Of a stretch of DNA of 64,000 bases, positions 60,430 through 64,000 are shown in pieces (positions within the stretch are counted from its first letter, which is position 1; each line of letters begins with the position of its first letter). Below the pieces are notes generated by a model. The model did not search any database and was not told the origin of the DNA. It saw only the letters and a program-made list of their open reading frames with translations. This DNA is from Novosphingobium sp. (lineage in GTDB: Bacteria; Pseudomonadota; Alphaproteobacteria; Sphingomonadales; Sphingomonadaceae): contig NZ_JAIEPN010000024.1 in assembly GCF_019748365.1 (NCBI RefSeq), positions 30,340 through 94,339 of the forward strand, given 5' to 3'. The translations under genes were made by a program, and so were the position numbers.

Positions 60430-61949
60430 TCGAAGCTCCCGCCTTCGCCATGCCCGCCGTCTGGGCCACCCACGCCCGCTTTGCGCCGAACCGGATTGCG
60501 GCCATCTGCGGCGAACGCCAGCTCACCTGGGCCGAATTCGACAAGGGCACCGCGCGCGTCGCCAATGCGCTGATCAGCCTCGGTGTGCAGCACGACGAGC
60601 CCGTTGCGCTCGTGATGACCAATTCGCTCGAGATGCTGGAAGTCATGTTCGGCATCGTGCGCGCAGGCGCCTGCATGGTGCCGATCAGCGGCCTGCTGAC
60701 GGGCGCACAGATCGCGACGATGATGGCCGACAGCGGCGCGCAGACGGTGTTCGTCTCCGCCAGCAACCGCGCGCTCGTGGAAGGTGCGGAGCTCCCGCCA
60801 CACATTCGCTGCATCGCTATCGGCTTTGAGGGCGAAGGCTGGGAACCGCTCCCAGCCGCCCCCGATAGCGATCCGGCCGTCCGCATTCGCCCCGAAGACC
60901 GCTTCAACATCATCTACAGTTCGGGCACCACGGGCCTTCCCAAAGGGATCGTGCAGAGCCACGGCGCGCGCACCCATTTCGCGTGGTCCAACGCGCTTGA
61001 ACTCGGCATGACGCGGGACAGCGTGACGCTTGTCAGCACCGCGCTCTATTCCAACGGCACGATGTTCATGGTGCTCCCGCCGCTGCTGCTCGGCGCCACC
61101 ATCGTCATCATGGAGCAGTTCAGCCCGGCCGGCGCGCTTGCGTTGATCGAGCGGCACAAGGTCACGCATGCCTTCATGGTGCCGACGCAGTGCATCGTCA
61201 CGCTCGACGATCCGGCGCTCGGCCAGCATGACCTTTCCAGCCTCAAGGCGCTGCTGTCCGCCGGTTCCTCCCTTCGCGCCGATACGCGCGAGGCGGTGAT
61301 CGCGCATATGACGCCGCATGTTTACGAACTCTACGGCTTCAGCGAAGGCTTCGCGACGATGCGCAAGCCGGGCGACACCCCCTCGCGCCCCACCGCCGTC
61401 GGCCGCCCGGTGCTTGGCTTCGACATGCGCATTGTCGGCCATGATGACCGTGAAGCGGCGCGTGGCGAACCGGGCGAGATCGTCGGGCGCGGGCTCGGCA
61501 TGATGGCGGGTTACCACAACCGCCCCGACCTCGACGCCGCGATCCTCTGGCGCGACGAGGCCGGCACCGAATACCTGCGCAGCGGGGATATCGGGATGAT
61601 CGACGCAGAAGGCTTCCTCCACATCGTCGACCGCAAGAAGGATATGATCCTCTCGGGCGGCTTCAACATCTTCCCAGCTGACCTCGAAGCCGTGATCGGC
61701 CAGCACCCCGAGGTGCAGGACGTGACCGTGATCGGCATTCCGCACCCCAAATGGGGTGAAACACCGCTCGCGCTGGTGATCCCGCGCGGAGAGCCCGACG
61801 TCGCCGCTCTGCTGGAATGGGCCAACACCCGCCTTGCCAAGACGCAGCGCCTCGCGGGCCTTGAACTCCGCACCGAATTCCCGCGCAATGCGCTGGGCAA
61901 AGTGCTCAAGCGCGAACTGCGCAGCCCCTTCTGGGAGAACGCCGGATGA
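60426..61949 (+). CDS. acyl-CoA synthetase (AMP-forming)
   Basis: The 507-residue CoA ligase has the P-loop YSSGTTGLPKGIVQSHG (about 159-175), ELYGFSEGF, YLRSGDIGMID and DRKKDMILSGGFNIFP, with the C-terminal lysine motif NALGKVLKREL. It activates a carboxylate to CoA. It overlaps both the P450 stop and the thiolase start by 4 bp, so it is translationally coupled. It likely prepares side chains or ring-cleavage products for thiolysis. Its relation to the other ligase at 54.7 kb is distant by eye. Confidence 0.95.
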   Translation: MIEAPAFAMPAVWATHARFAPNRIAAICGERQLTWAEFDKGTARVANALISLGVQHDEPVALVMTNSLEMLEVMFGIVRAGACMVPISGLLTGAQIATMMADSGAQTVFVSASNRALVEGAELPPHIRCIAIGFEGEGWEPLPAAPDSDPAVRIRPEDRFNIIYSSGTTGLPKGIVQSHGARTHFAWSNALELGMTRDSVTLVSTALYSNGTMFMVLPPLLLGATIVIMEQFSPAGALALIERHKVTHAFMVPTQCIVTLDDPALGQHDLSSLKALLSAGSSLRADTREAVIAHMTPHVYELYGFSEGFATMRKPGDTPSRPTAVGRPVLGFDMRIVGHDDREAARGEPGEIVGRGLGMMAGYHNRPDLDAAILWRDEAGTEYLRSGDIGMIDAEGFLHIVDRKKDMILSGGFNIFPADLEAVIGQHPEVQDVTVIGIPHPKWGETPLALVIPRGEPDVAALLEWANTRLAKTQRLAGLELRTEFPRNALGKVLKRELRSPFWENAG

Positions 61950-63196
61950 CAGACGTCTATATCGTCGGCAGCTATTCCAGCATGTTCGGCAAGTTCCCCG
62001 ATCGCAGCTTCAAGGACCTGACGCGCGAAGTCTATCTCGGCGTGCTCGCCGATGCTGGCCTTGCGAACGGCAACGACATCGGCATGGCCTGGTTCGGCAA
62101 TTGCGGCATGTGGACCGACGGACAGGGCAGCATTCGCGGGCAAGTCTGCCTCACCCCGCTGGTGCGCGAGGGCCTGTTCCCGGAACGCGTGCCGGTCATC
62201 AACGTCGAAGGCGGCTGCGCCACGGCTTCCATCGCGCTGCACGGCGCGTGGAAGGACGTGCTCTCCGGCCAGACCGACCTCAGCATCGCGTTCGGCGTCG
62301 AGAAGACGTTCAATCCCGTGCACCCGGAGCGCACCAAGGCCCTCTTCGACGGCGGCATCGATCAGTACGACACCGACGAATGGCTCACGTACTATGCCGC
62401 TGCGGGCGAGGCCTCCGGAAAGCCGTTCGAACCCGGCCCCGGCCGCACGATCTTCATGGATACTTACGCCATGCAGGCTGCGTGGCACATGCGCACCCAC
62501 GGCACGACCGAGCGGCAGATCGCGATGGCCTGCGCCAAGAACCACACAGCCTCGGTCCACAATCCCAAGGCACAGTACCGCTTCCCGCTGACGGTGGACG
62601 ACGTGCTGGCCGACCGCCCGGTGAGCTGGCCGCTCACCCGCTCGATGTGCGCCCCCATCGGCGATGGCGCCGCTGCCGCGCTGGTCTGCTCGGGTGATTG
62701 GCTCGCCCGGCAGCCTGCCGCCGTCCGCGCCCGCGCGGTGCGGATTGCCGCCAGCACGATGACCGCCGGCAAGTATCGCCGGCTCGACGAGCCCGGCCTG
62801 TCCCAGCTCGCCGCGCAGAAGGCCTACAAGGCCGCCGGGGTCACCCCGCAGGATATCGACCTTGCGGAAGTCCACGACGCCACCTCGTTCTGCGAGATCT
62901 ACCAGTCCGAAATGCTCGGCTTCTGCGCCATCGGCGAAGGTGGCCGGCTGGTTGAAAGCGGCGCGACCACGCTCGGCGGCTCGATCCCGATCAACCTCTC
63001 GGGCGGCCTCGTCAGCAAGGGGCACCCGGTTGGCGCCACCGGCCTCTCGATGATCGACGAACTGATGCTCCAGCTGCGCGGCGAGGCGGGGCCCCGCCAA
63101 GTCAGCGGCGCGCGCATTGCCTTGGCCGAGAACGGCGGCGGCGTGATGGGCTTTGACGAGGCGGCCTGTTCGGTCATGATCCTGCAGAAGGATTGA
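61946..63196 (+). CDS. thiolase-superfamily protein, SCP-x / lipid-transfer thiolase-like
   Basis: The 416-residue protein has the nucleophile Cys in EGGCATASIAL (about 91-101), a late DLAEVHDATSFCE and the NLSGGLVSKGHPVGATGL motif near the end. These features match SCP-x-type thiolases, which cleave branched or steroid side-chain 3-ketoacyl-CoA. The start overlaps the ligase stop (ATGA). The gene before is a ligase and after is TetR. Standard thiolase CxHxC differs from this arrangement, so substrate is not predictable. Confidence 0.9.
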   Translation: MTDVYIVGSYSSMFGKFPDRSFKDLTREVYLGVLADAGLANGNDIGMAWFGNCGMWTDGQGSIRGQVCLTPLVREGLFPERVPVINVEGGCATASIALHGAWKDVLSGQTDLSIAFGVEKTFNPVHPERTKALFDGGIDQYDTDEWLTYYAAAGEASGKPFEPGPGRTIFMDTYAMQAAWHMRTHGTTERQIAMACAKNHTASVHNPKAQYRFPLTVDDVLADRPVSWPLTRSMCAPIGDGAAAALVCSGDWLARQPAAVRARAVRIAASTMTAGKYRRLDEPGLSQLAAQKAYKAAGVTPQDIDLAEVHDATSFCEIYQSEMLGFCAIGEGGRLVESGATTLGGSIPINLSGGLVSKGHPVGATGLSMIDELMLQLRGEAGPRQVSGARIALAENGGGVMGFDEAACSVMILQKD

Positions 63197-63201
63197 TCCG
63201 C

Positions 63202-63795
63202 ATGGCCACGACCGCCCCCAGAGTTGAAGCACGAGGCGGAGAGAACCGGCGCGAGGCGCTGCTCGATGCCGCCGCCGCGATGTTCGCCACCAAGGGCTAT
63301 GATGGCACCTCGATCCGCGACATTGCCGGCGCGGTCGGCATGCTGCCGGGATCGCTCTATTACCACTTCAAGTCCAAGGAAGACTTGCTCATCGCGGTCT
63401 ACCGCAAGGGTGTGGCGCGGTTCGAGGCCGCGATCGACGCAGCGCTGGGCGGGACCGTGGACGAACCGTGGCAGGCGATCGAGGCGGCCTGCGCCGCACA
63501 CCTTTCGATCCTGCTCGATGGCGGCGACTATGCCCGCATCGTCAATCCCGAATTCGTGCGTTCGTTCCCGCCCGCAATGCTGCCGACACTCAACGCCGAG
63601 CGCGACCGCTACGAGCGGCATTTCGAGAAGCTGATCGCAGCGCTGCCGCTTGATCCCCAGACCGATCGCTGGCTGTTCAAGGTGGCCCTGTTCGGCAGCC
63701 TGAACTGGTCGCAGACATGGTATCGCAAGGGCCGCTACACACCCCATGATATCGCCGCGGCCTTCATCGGCATGCTGCGGCTGAAGCAAGCGTGA
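63202..63795 (+). CDS. TetR/AcrR-family transcriptional regulator
   Basis: The 197-residue regulator has an N-terminal helix-turn-helix (REALLDAAAAMFATKGYDGT, IRDIAGAVGMLPGSLYYHFK at about 36-55). Its C-terminal ligand-binding half is all helical. ATG 63202 follows AAGGA with a nine-base spacer; a TTG at 63193 overlapping the thiolase stop is the alternative. It ends the P450 operon. Autorepression through CAAACAAGTGTTTG at 59139 with an acyl-CoA or substrate inducer is the expected circuit. Confidence 0.93.
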   Translation: MATTAPRVEARGGENRREALLDAAAAMFATKGYDGTSIRDIAGAVGMLPGSLYYHFKSKEDLLIAVYRKGVARFEAAIDAALGGTVDEPWQAIEAACAAHLSILLDGGDYARIVNPEFVRSFPPAMLPTLNAERDRYERHFEKLIAALPLDPQTDRWLFKVALFGSLNWSQTWYRKGRYTPHDIAAAFIGMLRLKQA

Positions 63796-63922
63796 TCCTT
63801 CCGCTGACGGGCGCGGAAAGAGGCGGAGAAAGCCAGAAAATTGGCCAGAAGGATCATAGCCCCCATGCGCGACATGTGGTGCAATCTGAGAGGGTGCTTT
63901 AGACAAGCCGATTAACAGGAGT

Positions 63923-63977
63923 CCGGTGTCAACACCGGGATAAAAACGGGCCAGGCACCGGTTTAAAAAGGGGCCAG
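63923..63977. repeat. tandem 22-bp repeats with a palindrome; possible insertion-element end
   Basis: CCGGTG-TCAA-CACCGG (63923-63938) is followed by two tandem 22-bp units at 63933-63954 and 63956-63977, both starting CACCGG and ending GGGCCAG, identical at 19 of 22 positions. No gene starts after TetR, and the last 205 bp are less GC-rich with several A runs. IS21-family elements carry repeated transposase-binding sites at their ends with similar GGNCCAGTT units, so this may be the end of such an element lying beyond the window. This is inference; no transposase is visible. Confidence 0.55.
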
Positions 63978-64000
63978 TTGGGTTGAATAAAAAGCCCCAT

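Overview
This is a high-GC, gene-dense chromosomal window from an alphaproteobacterium. It is most likely a sphingomonad such as Novosphingobium. That placement is an inference from gene content and synteny: a CpdR response regulator beside an N-formylglutamate amidohydrolase gene and tRNA-Val(GAC), an NADP-isocitrate dehydrogenase diverging from a crotonase, SapC-like and RcnB-like proteins, dispersed sphingomonad-type palindromes, and a catabolic block with a TonB-dependent receptor. No marker sequence here settles the genus.

Region by region: 0-9 kb holds mostly housekeeping genes (tail of a probable pseudouridine synthase gene, rsmD, an MFS transporter, a chemoreceptor, a UvrD/PcrA helicase, a DEAD-box RNA helicase). 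9-18 kb carries a D-2-hydroxyacid dehydrogenase-like flavoprotein, a SapC-like protein, a candidate small RNA, hutG-like, cpdR, tRNA-Val, a crotonase, icd and a DUF1963 protein. 18-28 kb holds a tyrosine phosphatase, an M20 amidohydrolase, a thiolase, a dienelactone hydrolase-like protein, ettA, an RcnB-like secreted protein, a Rieske oxygenase and a cytochrome c lipoprotein. 28-46 kb holds a polytopic membrane protein, a homoserine sulfhydrylase, an operon of amidohydrolase, hot-dog thioesterase and gamma-glutamyltransferase, a glycosyltransferase / HscC-like Hsp70 / J-like run, cytochrome b561, a second amidohydrolase, a divergent pair of flavoproteins, and an Lrp/EthD pair.

From about 48 kb to the end the window becomes a catabolic island. 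It has a Baeyer-Villiger-type flavin monooxygenase, an AraC regulator, an HSL-family esterase, a TonB-dependent receptor, two acyl-CoA ligases, a secreted GH79-like glycosidase, a FabL-like SDR, an EthD protein, a cytochrome P450, an SCP-x-like thiolase and a TetR regulator. Four of these genes (P450, ligase, thiolase, TetR) are packed with stop/start overlaps or near-zero spacing. A 14-bp palindrome in the divergent P450/EthD promoter region is a natural TetR operator. The set fits uptake, deglycosylation, oxygenation, ester cleavage, CoA activation and thiolysis of a bulky terpenoid- or steroid-like compound. The actual substrate cannot be read from the sequence.

The most unusual items are: (i) a duplicated arrangement of long palindrome, shared 36-bp motif and small immunity-like gene at about 6.4-6.9 kb and 17.9-18.5 kb; (ii) a candidate sRNA of about 100 nt with a CCTCCTCCC loop, a promoter and a strong terminator at about 11.96-12.06 kb; (iii) a TTAATCG-type palindrome shared by the crotonase and thiolase promoters; and (iv) tandem 22-bp repeats at the right edge that look like the end of an insertion element. 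Many start codons were moved inward from the longest open frame on ribosome-binding-site or family-length grounds, as noted in each entry.
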